Shown here piece by piece: positions 17,934-26,640 of a stretch of DNA of 64,000 nucleotides. This DNA is from F23-D06 sp947167635. GTDB taxonomy: Bacteria > Bacteroidota > Bacteroidia > Bacteroidales > WCHB1-69. Made by a program: the position numbers and the translations under genes. The stretch lies in the NCBI GenBank assembly GCA_947167635.1, contig CAMVIT010000001.1, positions 1-64,000 of the forward strand, in the 5' to 3' direction. How positions within the stretch are numbered: position 1 is the first letter of the stretch; each line of letters begins with the position of its first letter. A model generated the notes under the pieces. It saw only the letters and a program-made list of their open reading frames with translations. It searched no databases and had not been told where the DNA came from.

Positions 17934-19127
17934 ATGAAAAACATATATAAGTCATTAATAATTTGCACATTAGTTGCCTTGTTGTCGGTCTGTGCTACCA
18001 ACACAGCATGGGCTGGTAACCGTGACCGTTCCGGTCAGGCTGGCGCTTCCCATCTTCTGATTGATCCATGGGCGCGCACCAACGGAATGGCGAATGCCGG
18101 AGTTGCCGAGGTCAGAGGCCTTGAATCTGTCTTTTCCAACGTGGCAGGTTTGACCTACATCACGAAGACCCAATTTGCCTTCAACCGTACCCAATATTTG
18201 GTGGGCTCCAATTGTGGCATCAACATCAATGCCCTGGCTTTTGCCCAGCACCTTGGTAAAGAGAGAGATTTCGGTACCATTGCCATCTCTTTCTCCACGA
18301 TGGGCTTCGGCCAAATTCCTGTGACCACCGTATCACAACCTGAAGGCGGCCTTGGTACGTTCAGCCCCTCTTTGTCCGTTATCGGTATTCACTACGCCAA
18401 GTCATTCAACAACTTTATCAAAGGTGGTATCTCCCTGAAGATCATCAATGAAAGCATTGCCGACTTGCACGCAACCGGATTTGCACTCGATGCAGGTATC
18501 CAATATATCACGGGTGCGTTTGAGCAATTCAAGATTGGTGTCACTTTGAAAAACATCGGTCTGCCGATGTCCTATAAGGGCGATGGACTCACCAATAGAG
18601 GTGTGATTTCCAATACAAACGTGGAACAATCCCTCAATGTTCGTTCCGCCGAGTTCGAGATGCCCTCCTTGTTGGTGATAGGCGTTTCCTATGACTTCCT
18701 TTGGTTTGGTGGCCAATATGCTTCCATGTCCAAGGATGAGAGAAAAGCGGAAGGCCTGACCCGTGAGGATGCCATGCACAGACTCACACTGTGTGGTGCC
18801 TTCACTGCCAACTCCTATTCTCGTGACATTTTCTCCGTCGGTATTGAGTACGGCTTCATGCAGTATTTCATGGTGCGTGCAGGCTATGGCCTGGAGAACG
18901 TCGGCAAGAAAACATCTACAGAAATAAATGAAAACGGTCAAGAGGAAGTGGTCAAGCGTCTCTTGTGGAACTCAGACTCTTTCTTCTCTGGACCTTCTGT
19001 GGGTGCCACCGCTGTCATCCCTTTGAAGAAGGGTAACACGGGTTCAAGAATCTATATTGACTATGCTTATCGTTTCACGAGCAAGTGGAGAGGTAACCAT
19101 GTCATGGGAATCAAGTTCACGTTGTAA
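17934..19127 (+). CDS. PorV/PorQ-family outer-membrane beta-barrel protein
   Basis: 397 residues with a signal peptide (cleavage near AWAG), then GASHLLIDPWARTNGMANAG, the N-terminal hallmark of PorV/PorQ proteins, and a FadL-like barrel (FSNVAGLTYI, IHYAKSFNNFIKGGISLKII) ending in VMGIKFTL. PorV is the T9SS shuttle that binds cargo sorting domains and carries them to the sortase PorU; PorQ is a relative. Lying directly after a T9SS-cargo gene, this copy is probably a dedicated partner of that cargo and not the general PorV, but that is inference. A strong terminator follows. Confidence 0.85.
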   Translation: MKNIYKSLIICTLVALLSVCATNTAWAGNRDRSGQAGASHLLIDPWARTNGMANAGVAEVRGLESVFSNVAGLTYITKTQFAFNRTQYLVGSNCGININALAFAQHLGKERDFGTIAISFSTMGFGQIPVTTVSQPEGGLGTFSPSLSVIGIHYAKSFNNFIKGGISLKIINESIADLHATGFALDAGIQYITGAFEQFKIGVTLKNIGLPMSYKGDGLTNRGVISNTNVEQSLNVRSAEFEMPSLLVIGVSYDFLWFGGQYASMSKDERKAEGLTREDAMHRLTLCGAFTANSYSRDIFSVGIEYGFMQYFMVRAGYGLENVGKKTSTEINENGQEEVVKRLLWNSDSFFSGPSVGATAVIPLKKGNTGSRIYIDYAYRFTSKWRGNHVMGIKFTL

Positions 19128-19151
19128 GATCTATTGACCTTTTTAAGTTAT

Positions 19152-19187
19152 AATAGAAGAGACTTTCACGAGTCTCTTCTATTTTGT
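19152..19187 (+). terminator. Rho-independent terminator after the PorV/PorQ-like gene
   Basis: A perfect 13-bp stem (19152-19164 with 19171-19183) closes the loop TTCACG and runs into a T-rich tract. It lies 24 bp after the stop of the barrel gene and ends the three-gene surface module. Confidence 0.88.
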
Positions 19188-19204
19188 ATAATAAAAACAC
19201 AGTT

Positions 19205-19678
19205 ATGGAAGAAGTAAAATATTATTCTCAAGAGGGTTTGGATGCACTGAAGAAAGAACTCAGCCTGCTTGAGTCGGTAGAGAGACCTAAAATATCGCAG
19301 GCTATTGCGGAGGCGCGCGACAAGGGCGACTTGTCGGAGAACGCCGAATATGATGCCGCCAAGGAAGCCCAGGGCTTGCTGGAGATGAAAATCGCCAACT
19401 TGCGCAATCTCATTGCCACCGCCCGTGTTCTTGACGAGTCCAAAATCGATGTTTCCAAGGTCCTGATCTATTCCATCGTCAAGATTAAAAATGTCAAGAA
19501 TGGAATGACAATGACCTATACTATCGTGCCGGAGTCGGAATCAGACTTCAAGGCTGGAAAAATCTCTGTTTCAAGTCCTATCGCCAAGGCCCTCATCGGT
19601 AATTCCAAAGGTGATGTGGTGACTGTGCAGGCCCCTGTCGGCACCATGGAATTTGAAATCCTTGACATTTCACGTTAA
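19205..19678 (+). CDS. greA: Transcription elongation factor GreA
   Basis: GreA rescues backtracked RNA polymerase by stimulating cleavage of the transcript 3' end. The protein (157 residues) has the N-terminal coiled-coil with the acidic tip (DKGDLSENAEYDAAKEAQ) and a C-terminal FKBP-like domain (SVSSPIAKALIGNSKGDVV and MEFEILDISR). An upstream in-frame ATG at 19184 lies within the terminator T-tract, so the ATG at 19205 (MEEVKYYSQEG) is chosen. The gene leads into the HIT-protein gene 11 bp later. Confidence 0.93.
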   Translation: MEEVKYYSQEGLDALKKELSLLESVERPKISQAIAEARDKGDLSENAEYDAAKEAQGLLEMKIANLRNLIATARVLDESKIDVSKVLIYSIVKIKNVKNGMTMTYTIVPESESDFKAGKISVSSPIAKALIGNSKGDVVTVQAPVGTMEFEILDISR

Positions 19679-19689
19679 TTCAAACAATC

Positions 19690-20091
19690 ATGGAAGACAC
19701 TATTTTTACAAAAATCATCAAAGGCGAGATTCCTTGCTACAAAATTGCCGAAAACGAGGACTTTTTTGCTTTCTTGGACATCTCACCTATCGCCCAGGGG
19801 CATACGCTTGTGGTGACAAAGTTGCAAAACGACTATATTTTTGACCTGCCTGACGAGTTGTTGGGCAGGATGATGGTCTTCGCCAAGAAGGTCGCCTCTG
19901 GCATCAAGAAAGCATTTCCGTGCAATCGCGTGGGCGTGGCGGTCATCGGTATCGATGTGCCGCACAACCATATTCACCTTGTCCCCATCAACGGGGTCGG
20001 TGACCTCAACTTCAAGGCCGAGCGTGTGAAGCTTACCGAAGAGGAGTTCAAAGCGACTGCCGCAGCCATATCGGCTGCTATCGAATGGTAA
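19690..20091 (+). CDS. HIT-family nucleotide hydrolase/transferase
   Basis: The 133-residue protein carries the histidine triad HNHIHLVP, the catalytic motif of the HIT superfamily, and the usual opening IFTKIIKGEIPCYKIAENE of the Hint/PKCI branch. Such enzymes hydrolyse AMP-linked phosphoramidates and related nucleotides; the cellular substrate in Bacteroidota is not defined. It follows greA closely and precedes the transketolase half by 18 bp. Confidence 0.9.
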   Translation: MEDTIFTKIIKGEIPCYKIAENEDFFAFLDISPIAQGHTLVVTKLQNDYIFDLPDELLGRMMVFAKKVASGIKKAFPCNRVGVAVIGIDVPHNHIHLVPINGVGDLNFKAERVKLTEEEFKATAAAISAAIEW

Positions 20092-20109
20092 ATTAAAAAT
20101 CCCATTGTT

Positions 20110-20952
20110 ATGAATACTAAAGAATTAGAAAACATTGCCGCACAGGTGCGCCGCGACATCATTCGGATGGTGCATGGTGCCAAGTCGGGCCATCCCGGTG
20201 GTTCGTTGGGTTGTGCCGACTTCATGACGGCCCTCTATTTCCAAATCATGGAGATAGACCCGGCCCATTTCACGAAAGAAGGAGTTGGCGAAGACATGTT
20301 CTTCCTTTCCAATGGACACATCTCCCCGGTGCTCTACAGTGTCATGGCCCGCAGGGGATATTTTCCCGTCGAGGAACTGGGAACCTTCCGCAAGCTGCAC
20401 ACGCGCCTGCAAGGCCATCCCACGCCCGTAGAGGGGCTTCCTGGCATTCGTGTGGCCTCCGGTTCGCTCGGACAAGGCGTTTCCGTTGCCCTCGGTGCCG
20501 CCTTGGCCAAGAAAGCCAACAAAGACCCGCATCTCGTTTTCGCCCTCACAGGTGACGGCGAGCTGCAGGAAGGACAGATCTGGGAAGCCTTCATGTTCGG
20601 TGGCGCCAAGAAGGTGGACAACCTGATTGTGACCATCGACCACAATGGCAAGCAGATTGACGGCCCCACGGATGTCGTCATGTCCCTCGGCAAGCTGCGC
20701 GCCAAGCTTGAGGCTTTTGGATGGATGGTGTTCGAAATGGACGGCAACGACATGAAAAAGTGCGTGCAGACACTCACGTTGGCGAAGACCATTTCCTGCA
20801 AAGGAAAGCCGATCGCCATTGTCATGAAGACCGAGATGGGCAAGGGTGTGGATTTCATGATGGGAACCCACAAATGGCACGGTACGCCGCCCAACGATGA
20901 GCAGGCGGAAGCGGCATTAGCCCAACTTCCAGTCACACTCGGCGATTACTAA
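20110..20952 (+). CDS. Transketolase, N-terminal (TPP-binding) subunit
   Basis: 280 residues matching only the N-terminal pyrophosphate-binding half of transketolase: SGHPGGSLGCADFMTALYF, HISPVLYSVMARRGYF, the TPP/Mg motif region LTGDGELQEGQIWEAFMFGG and VTIDHNGKQIDGPTD. Transketolase moves two-carbon units between sugar phosphates in the non-oxidative pentose phosphate pathway. In split systems the C-terminal (pyrimidine-binding) subunit is normally encoded by the next gene, but here the stop is followed directly by an LptF/G permease gene and no C-terminal half is found anywhere in the window. The protein ends naturally (LPVTLGDY), so this is not a frameshifted full-length gene. Confidence 0.88.
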   Translation: MNTKELENIAAQVRRDIIRMVHGAKSGHPGGSLGCADFMTALYFQIMEIDPAHFTKEGVGEDMFFLSNGHISPVLYSVMARRGYFPVEELGTFRKLHTRLQGHPTPVEGLPGIRVASGSLGQGVSVALGAALAKKANKDPHLVFALTGDGELQEGQIWEAFMFGGAKKVDNLIVTIDHNGKQIDGPTDVVMSLGKLRAKLEAFGWMVFEMDGNDMKKCVQTLTLAKTISCKGKPIAIVMKTEMGKGVDFMMGTHKWHGTPPNDEQAEAALAQLPVTLGDY

Positions 20953-20964
20953 TTGCATTTCGTC

Positions 20965-22434
20965 GTGAAAATCATCAACAGATATCTCTGTAAAAACTTT
21001 TTAGGGCCATTTGTACTTACATTCTTCGTGGCCCTTTTTGTTCTGTTGATGCAATTTTTGTGGAAATGGGTGGACGAGCTCGTGGGTAAGGGCCTGGAGC
21101 TGACAGTTCTGTTGAAACTGCTTTTCTATGCTTCCATCACACTGACCTCCATGGCTTTTCCGCTGGCTGTGTTGTTGGCATCTTTGATGACCTTTGGCAA
21201 CATGGGCGAACGTTATGAGATTGTGGCGCTCAAATCCGCCGGTGTGTCTGTGCAGAAGATGATGGCCCCGTTAGCCATCCTCTCCTTGGTCATTGCCGCC
21301 GTCGCCTTTGAGTTTTCCAACGAGGTTATCCCCAAAGCCACGGTTAAACTTCGGATGTTGCTGTTTGACATCCAAGAACAGAAGCCGGCCCTCAACATCG
21401 AGGAGGGTGTTTTCTATACTGGTTTTGACAACTATGCCATTCGCGTGGGCAAAAAGATGCCCGACGGGGAGACGGTGAAAGATGTGATGATCTACGACCA
21501 TTCCCGCCGGATGGGCAACACCTCCGTCACATACGCGAAACGTGGCACCATGCGCGTCACGCCCGATAAACACTACCTGGTGTTCACCCTCTATGACGGT
21601 TCTTTTTGGGACGAAAACCAGTTTGCACGCGGTGGCAACGGCGGGCGTTATCCGCTGACCCGAGCCACGTTCGACAAGCAATACAAGCGTTTTGACATGT
21701 CCTCTTTCTCGCTGGGCGAAACCGACGAGAATTTTTATGAGGGACACTCCACCGCTTTGTCGATAAAAGAACTGAATGAAAGAATCGACACGCTGAAGAA
21801 AGAGTTGACCCACTTGGCGCATGGTGCTTCCGACGTTTTTTTCGGTAATTTGTACTATTTCAACATCTTCATCAAAAACGACTCCACCCGTTTTGACACA
21901 ATGACACGCGCCCAAAAGTGTGATTTTTCAGAAATATCGGAAGACCAGGCATTTAGAATCTTTTCTTATGCGAACAACGCGTCTCGTTCATTCATCTATT
22001 CTGTTCGTTTTTCTTATCAGGACATGGAATTCCGGAACCGTTATCTGTGGAGTTTCCAGATTGAGTTTTTCCGGAAATTCACCCTGTCGCTGGCTTGTGT
22101 GCTGTTTTTCTTTATCGGAGCCCCGTTGGGGTCCATCATCCGGAAGGGAGGCATCGGCATCCCCTTGGTTGTGACCGTGGTCTTTTTCACGCTCTATTTC
22201 GCACTCTCCATCACGGGCGAGAAAATTGCCAAAAGCAGTGTATGGCCCGTCTGGTTCGGGATGGGCCTCTCCTCATTCATTCTATTGCCTATATGTATTT
22301 TCCTCACCCGCCATGCCACCACAGACTCGGCAGTACTGTCGCCGGATACGTATGCCAAGATTGTGGAAAACATTAAAAAGTTCAAGTTATTTGGTAGAAA
22401 AAAAAGACATGAAGATACTACAACTTTGTCATAA
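20965..22434 (+). CDS. LptF/LptG-family permease (YjgP/YjgQ)
   Basis: About 489 residues with three N-terminal and three C-terminal transmembrane segments around a periplasmic domain, the layout of LptF/LptG, the inner-membrane parts of the LPS transporter that work with the LptB ATPase. No ATG is available at the 5' end; the GTG at 20965 gives VKIINRYLCKNFLGPF, which aligns with the usual MKIIxRYxxKxFL opening, so it is preferred over the TTG at 20953 that abuts the transketolase stop. The final residues overlap the next gene by 26 bp. Confidence 0.85.
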   Translation: MKIINRYLCKNFLGPFVLTFFVALFVLLMQFLWKWVDELVGKGLELTVLLKLLFYASITLTSMAFPLAVLLASLMTFGNMGERYEIVALKSAGVSVQKMMAPLAILSLVIAAVAFEFSNEVIPKATVKLRMLLFDIQEQKPALNIEEGVFYTGFDNYAIRVGKKMPDGETVKDVMIYDHSRRMGNTSVTYAKRGTMRVTPDKHYLVFTLYDGSFWDENQFARGGNGGRYPLTRATFDKQYKRFDMSSFSLGETDENFYEGHSTALSIKELNERIDTLKKELTHLAHGASDVFFGNLYYFNIFIKNDSTRFDTMTRAQKCDFSEISEDQAFRIFSYANNASRSFIYSVRFSYQDMEFRNRYLWSFQIEFFRKFTLSLACVLFFFIGAPLGSIIRKGGIGIPLVVTVVFFTLYFALSITGEKIAKSSVWPVWFGMGLSSFILLPICIFLTRHATTDSAVLSPDTYAKIVENIKKFKLFGRKKRHEDTTTLS

Positions 22435-23617
22435 ACCTCCCTTGCCGCAAGTTGACGGCGGATGCATTGCCATGCACAACATCACCCAGGGACTGCTCAA
22501 CAGCGGCCAGGAGGTGCGAGTGTTGGCTGTGACGACACCCAAACATCCTGTCAAGCTGGATGCTTTCCCCGAAGAATACCTGCAAAAAACGCATTTTGAG
22601 TCGGTGTTCATTGACACCACTCCGAAAATCGGCACCGCAATAGGTAGCTTGCTGCGTCGTCAGGCTTATCAGATCAGCAGGTTCTACAGCAAGGAGATGG
22701 CGGATAAACTGATTCGCATCCTCACTTCGGAATCGTTCGACATCGTTCATGTGGAATCCATCTACATGACGCCTTATATTCCCGTGGTCCGCAAGCATTC
22801 AAATGCCAAAATCGTTTTGCGAATGCACAATATAGAGCATCTGATCTGGGAACGATTGGCTTCTAACGAGCGTAATCCGTTCCGTAAGTGGATATATAAG
22901 ACGAATTGCAACCAGCTTCGCCGCGTGGAGGAGCATATTTTGGAATCCGTGGACGGCTATATGGCCATTTCCGATCCTGATTTCAACTATTTTTTCAAAA
23001 CAACGCCCAATGTCCGGGGCACCGTGGTGCCTTTTGGCATTGACATGAGGAACTACGAGGTGGAAGATGATTATATTCCCTCGGAGAAGCCCTCGCTCTT
23101 TCACATTGGCAGCATGAACTGGTCGCCCAATGTGGAGGGCATGGAGTGGTTCTTGGACGAGGTTTGGCCTGGCATCCATGAACAGCATCCAGAGCTGACC
23201 TTCACGCTTGCGGGCCGAAGCATTCCGGCGAGCATTCTCCAGCGCCACGACCCCAATGTCACCATTGCCGGGGCTGTGCCGTCAGCCAACGAATTCATGC
23301 TTGACCACGACATTATGGTCGTGCCGCTGCTCTCCGGCAGCGGCATTCGCATCAAAATTGTGGAGGCCATGGCTTTGGGCCGTGTGGTGGTCACCACCAG
23401 TGTGGGGGCTGAAGGACTGTCTGTCGAAAACGGAAAACACCTCTTCATAGCCGATACACCGGAGGAATTTCTCGCGGTCATCGACAAATGTATTGCCACC
23501 CCTGATATTTGCACCATCATCGGCGAAAATGCCCGTGATATAATCTCTGTCAAACATAACAACAGCATTATTACCGGGAAAATGCTTGATTTTTATCAGC
23601 AAACTCTCAATTCTTAG
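22409..23617 (+). CDS. GT4-family glycosyltransferase
   Basis: 402 residues of a GT-B fold transferase. The start is set by the ATG at 22409 (MKILQLCHKPPLPQVDGG), inside the end of the permease gene. Family marks are the N-terminal nucleotide-sugar acceptor loop with GGCIAMHNITQGLLNSG, the linker VVPFGIDMRNYE, the donor-domain phrase FHIGSMNWSPNVEGMEWF and the late VPLLSGSGIRIKIVEAMALG with a conserved Glu. It probably adds a sugar to LPS or another envelope glycan; neighbouring lptF/G supports that, but the donor and acceptor cannot be read from sequence. Confidence 0.85.
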   Translation: MKILQLCHKPPLPQVDGGCIAMHNITQGLLNSGQEVRVLAVTTPKHPVKLDAFPEEYLQKTHFESVFIDTTPKIGTAIGSLLRRQAYQISRFYSKEMADKLIRILTSESFDIVHVESIYMTPYIPVVRKHSNAKIVLRMHNIEHLIWERLASNERNPFRKWIYKTNCNQLRRVEEHILESVDGYMAISDPDFNYFFKTTPNVRGTVVPFGIDMRNYEVEDDYIPSEKPSLFHIGSMNWSPNVEGMEWFLDEVWPGIHEQHPELTFTLAGRSIPASILQRHDPNVTIAGAVPSANEFMLDHDIMVVPLLSGSGIRIKIVEAMALGRVVVTTSVGAEGLSVENGKHLFIADTPEEFLAVIDKCIATPDICTIIGENARDIISVKHNNSIITGKMLDFYQQTLNS

Positions 23618-23619
23618 TC

Positions 23620-25509
23620 ATGCGATATCTTGATTCCATACATACACCCGAGGATTTGCGAAAATTGCCGGTTGAGAAGTTGCCGCAATTGTGCGATGAG
23701 TTGCGCCAGTTCATCATAGAGCAGACGGCCCGTCATCCGGGGCATCTTGGCTCCAGCCTGGGCGTGGTGGAACTCACGGTGGCCATTCACTATGTGTTCA
23801 ACACACCCGATGATCGTCTGGTATGGGACGTGGGGCATCAGGCCTACGGGCATAAGATTTTGACGGGGCGCAAGGAGGCGTTTGCCACAAATCGTTGTTA
23901 CGAAGGAATCAGCGGCTTTCCGCGCCGCGAGGAGAGCGAATACGATGCTTTTGGTACCGGACACTCCTCCACCTCCATTTCCGCCGTGTTGGGCATGGCA
24001 ATGGCCTCCAAAATGGAGGGTGACAAAAAACGCAACCATATCGCGGTCATCGGCGATGGCGCCATCGGCGGCGGCATGGCTTTCGAGGCTATGAACCAGG
24101 CCTCCTACCGCGATGTCAACATGCTCGTTATCCTCAACGACAACAAAATTTCCATTGACCAAAGCACGGGTGCCATGAGCAAATATCTGCTCTCTATCAC
24201 CACCTCGCCGGTCTATAACCGTTTTAAAAACCGCCTTTGGAATCTGTTTACCTTCAAGACCCAGCGGTCCAACAAGATTACCAATTTTTTCAGCAAGATG
24301 GGCAATGGGTTGAAAGGCTATCTGCTGGGTGGCAGCAACTTGTTCCAAAGTCTTGGTTACCGCTATTTCGGTCCGGCGGACGGGCATGATGTCGTTTCGC
24401 TGGTCAAGACCCTGCGTGGTCTCAAAAAGTTGCCGGGGCTGAAACTTTTCCATGTGCTTACTGTCAAGGGCAAAGGTTTGGACATGGCCGAGCAGCATCA
24501 AACCACCTATCATGCGCCCGGCAAATTCAATCCAGACACCGGGCAGATCATAGAACCCCATACAGAAGGCATGCCTCCAAAATATCAGGATGTTTTCGGG
24601 CATACCATACTTGAAATCGCCCGTCAAGATGAAAAAGTGGTGGGTATCACGCCCGCCATGGCCACGGGTTGCTCTCTGACCATCATGGACGAAGTGTTCC
24701 CCGAGCGCGTTTTTGACGTGGGCATTGCCGAGCAGCATGCCGTCACTTTTTCCGCCGGCTTGGCTGCCGAAGGTTATATCCCGTTCTGCAACATTTACTC
24801 TTCATTTCTGCAGCGTGGCTATGACCAGGTGATTCACGATGTGGCATTGCAGCAACTGCCTGTCATTTTCTGCATCGACCGTGCGGGGTTGGTGGGGGAG
24901 GATGGTGCCACCCATCAGGGGGCTTACGATCTGGCATTTTTGCGTGCCGTCCCCGATCTTATCATTGCCTCCCCGCTCAACGAGCATGAATTGCGCAACA
25001 TGATGGTGACAGCTTACCATAATGCCAAGCAAGGAGGGTTGCCCTTTGTGGTCCGATACCCCCGTGGTCGCGGCGTTTTGGTGGATTGGCACAACGAGCC
25101 GCAGGACATTGCCATCGGGAAAGGGCGGCTGCTCCGCGAAGGCGAGCGTCTGCTGGTATTGTCGCTCGGTCCGTTAGGCAACAACGTCTCTGCCGCGCTC
25201 GATATCCTGCAGCATGACAATATCCGCCCGGCACATGTGGACCTTCGTTTTCTCAAGCCGCTTGACGAGGAGTTGTTACGCGACTTGGCCGCACAATATC
25301 CTGCATGGCTTACTGTGGAGGATGGCACTGAAAAGGGCGGGCTTTTTTCCGCGGTCGCTGAGTTTTTGGAAAACAACAAATTGAAGAACACGCTTTCCCA
25401 CATTGCCATTCCCGATCGTTTCATAGCGCATGGGGACATTCCCAGCATTTATCATGAAGTGGGTTTCGGGGTGGACGATATGGTGAGAAGAGTCCGGGAG
25501 ATCAGTTAA
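23620..25509 (+). CDS. dxs: 1-deoxy-D-xylulose-5-phosphate synthase
   Basis: The TPP enzyme condenses pyruvate and glyceraldehyde-3-phosphate, the first step of the MEP isoprenoid pathway. The 629-residue protein shows LRQFIIEQTARHPGHLGSSL, WDVGHQAYGHKILTGR, the TPP-binding region IGDGAIGGGMAFEAMN with NDNKISID, the active-site FDVGIAEQHAVTFSAGLA and the C-terminal KPLDEELLRDLA. It begins two bases after the glycosyltransferase stop, so it is probably read from the same message. It converges on mreB with five bases between the two stops. No other MEP gene is in the window. Confidence 0.95.
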   Translation: MRYLDSIHTPEDLRKLPVEKLPQLCDELRQFIIEQTARHPGHLGSSLGVVELTVAIHYVFNTPDDRLVWDVGHQAYGHKILTGRKEAFATNRCYEGISGFPRREESEYDAFGTGHSSTSISAVLGMAMASKMEGDKKRNHIAVIGDGAIGGGMAFEAMNQASYRDVNMLVILNDNKISIDQSTGAMSKYLLSITTSPVYNRFKNRLWNLFTFKTQRSNKITNFFSKMGNGLKGYLLGGSNLFQSLGYRYFGPADGHDVVSLVKTLRGLKKLPGLKLFHVLTVKGKGLDMAEQHQTTYHAPGKFNPDTGQIIEPHTEGMPPKYQDVFGHTILEIARQDEKVVGITPAMATGCSLTIMDEVFPERVFDVGIAEQHAVTFSAGLAAEGYIPFCNIYSSFLQRGYDQVIHDVALQQLPVIFCIDRAGLVGEDGATHQGAYDLAFLRAVPDLIIASPLNEHELRNMMVTAYHNAKQGGLPFVVRYPRGRGVLVDWHNEPQDIAIGKGRLLREGERLLVLSLGPLGNNVSAALDILQHDNIRPAHVDLRFLKPLDEELLRDLAAQYPAWLTVEDGTEKGGLFSAVAEFLENNKLKNTLSHIAIPDRFIAHGDIPSIYHEVGFGVDDMVRRVREIS

Positions 25510-25514
25510 ACGAA

Positions 25515-26537
25515 CTATTTCATCAAGAACGGGAACTTGTCGAAGTTCTTGAGGGCGATAGCCGTACCGCGGGCGACGGCCTTGAGGGGGTCTTCGGCCA
25601 CATGGACCTTCAGTGTCGTTTTGCGGGAAATACGCTTGTCAAGTCCGCGCAGGAGGGAGCCGCCGCCGGCCAGGTAGATGCCGGTTTTGTAAATATCGGC
25701 AGACAGTTCGGGCGGGGTTTTCTCCAGGGCGTTGTTGACGGCCGTTTCGATGAGGGCGATGGAGCCGTCGAGGGCTTGTGCGATCTCGCGGTGGCTGACC
25801 TTGACGGCCACAGGGATTCCGTGGACGAGGTCGCGGCCATACACTTCATAGTCGGCAGGAGGATTTTCGATATCTTCAAGTGCGGAGCCCACGTTGATTT
25901 TGATTTGCTCGGCTGTAGCCACGCCGATGGCAATATTGTGGGTTTTGCGCATATAATTGATAATGTCATTGTTGAAACGGTCGCCAGCCACCTTGACGGA
26001 GGTGCTGGTGGTGATGCCGCCGAGGGCTATGACGGCAATCTCGCTTGTGCCGCCACCGATGTCGATGACCATGTTGCCGTTGGCATCCAGCACGTCGATG
26101 CCGATGCCGATGGCAGCGGCCATAGGCTCATGGATCATGCGGACCTCCTTGGCCCCGGCCTGCTCGGCAGAGTCGCGCACGGCACGCTCCTCCACCTCCG
26201 TGATGCCGGAGGGGATACAAATCACCATCTTGAGGGCGGGAGGGAAGAAATATCCCTTGGAACCCGTCATCTTGATGAACTCGCGCAACATCATCTCTGT
26301 GCCTTGGAAGTCGGCAATGACGCCATCACGCAGGGGACGTGTGGTGATGATGCCCGGCGGCGTACGCCCTTCCATCATCAATGCCTTTTTGCCTACGGCC
26401 TTCACAGACTTGGTCTTTGTGTCTATGGCGATGATAGACGGCTCATCTACAACAACTTGGTTGTTGTGCAAAATCACGGTGTTCGCCGTGCCCAAGTCTA
26501 TGGCTATCTCCTTTGTGAAAAACGAAAATAATCCCAT
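25515..26537 (-). CDS. mreB: Rod-shape-determining protein MreB (actin homologue)
   Basis: 340 residues with the actin-fold nucleotide motifs: phosphate-1 IAIDLGTANTVI, connect and phosphate-2 IDIGGGTSEIAVIAL, and the adenosine motif GIYLAGGGSLLRGLD. MreB filaments guide lateral wall synthesis. The start is the ATG at 26537 (MGLFSFFTKEIAIDLG), 20 bases after a TACTTTTGC box; the longer reading frame would begin upstream of the promoter. Unusually, mreC, mreD and the pbp2-rodA genes that normally follow are absent: the gene downstream is dxs on the other strand. Confidence 0.95.
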   Translation of the reverse strand: MGLFSFFTKEIAIDLGTANTVILHNNQVVVDEPSIIAIDTKTKSVKAVGKKALMMEGRTPPGIITTRPLRDGVIADFQGTEMMLREFIKMTGSKGYFFPPALKMVICIPSGITEVEERAVRDSAEQAGAKEVRMIHEPMAAAIGIGIDVLDANGNMVIDIGGGTSEIAVIALGGITTSTSVKVAGDRFNNDIINYMRKTHNIAIGVATAEQIKINVGSALEDIENPPADYEVYGRDLVHGIPVAVKVSHREIAQALDGSIALIETAVNNALEKTPPELSADIYKTGIYLAGGGSLLRGLDKRISRKTTLKVHVAEDPLKAVARGTAIALKNFDKFPFLMK

Positions 26538-26556
26538 ATCTATAAAATTAAGTTTG

Positions 26557-26564
26557 CAAAAGTA
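26557..26564 (-). promoter_or_regulatory. mreB promoter -7 box
   Basis: TACTTTTGC on the minus strand, 20 bases before the mreB ATG. No clear -33 box was found. Confidence 0.6.
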
Positions 26565-26618
26565 CAAAATAATCATTTCTTATACGATATTATTTTTCGT
26601 TTGGTTACACTTTTTTTG

Positions 26619-26626
26619 TACTTTTG
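26619..26626 (+). promoter_or_regulatory. -7 box of the 26641-27033 gene
   Basis: TACTTTTGC, 14 bases before the ATG, so the leader would be very short. It fires away from the mreB promoter 55 bases to the left. Confidence 0.6.
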
Positions 26627-26640
26627 CCGAAAATATTTTT

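Noticed and set aside
20110..22434. Transketolase truncated by a frameshift
   Set aside because: The half-protein ends at a normal domain boundary, and the downstream sequence encodes an LptF/G permease from its first codons in the expected register, so no C-terminal transketolase coding remains.
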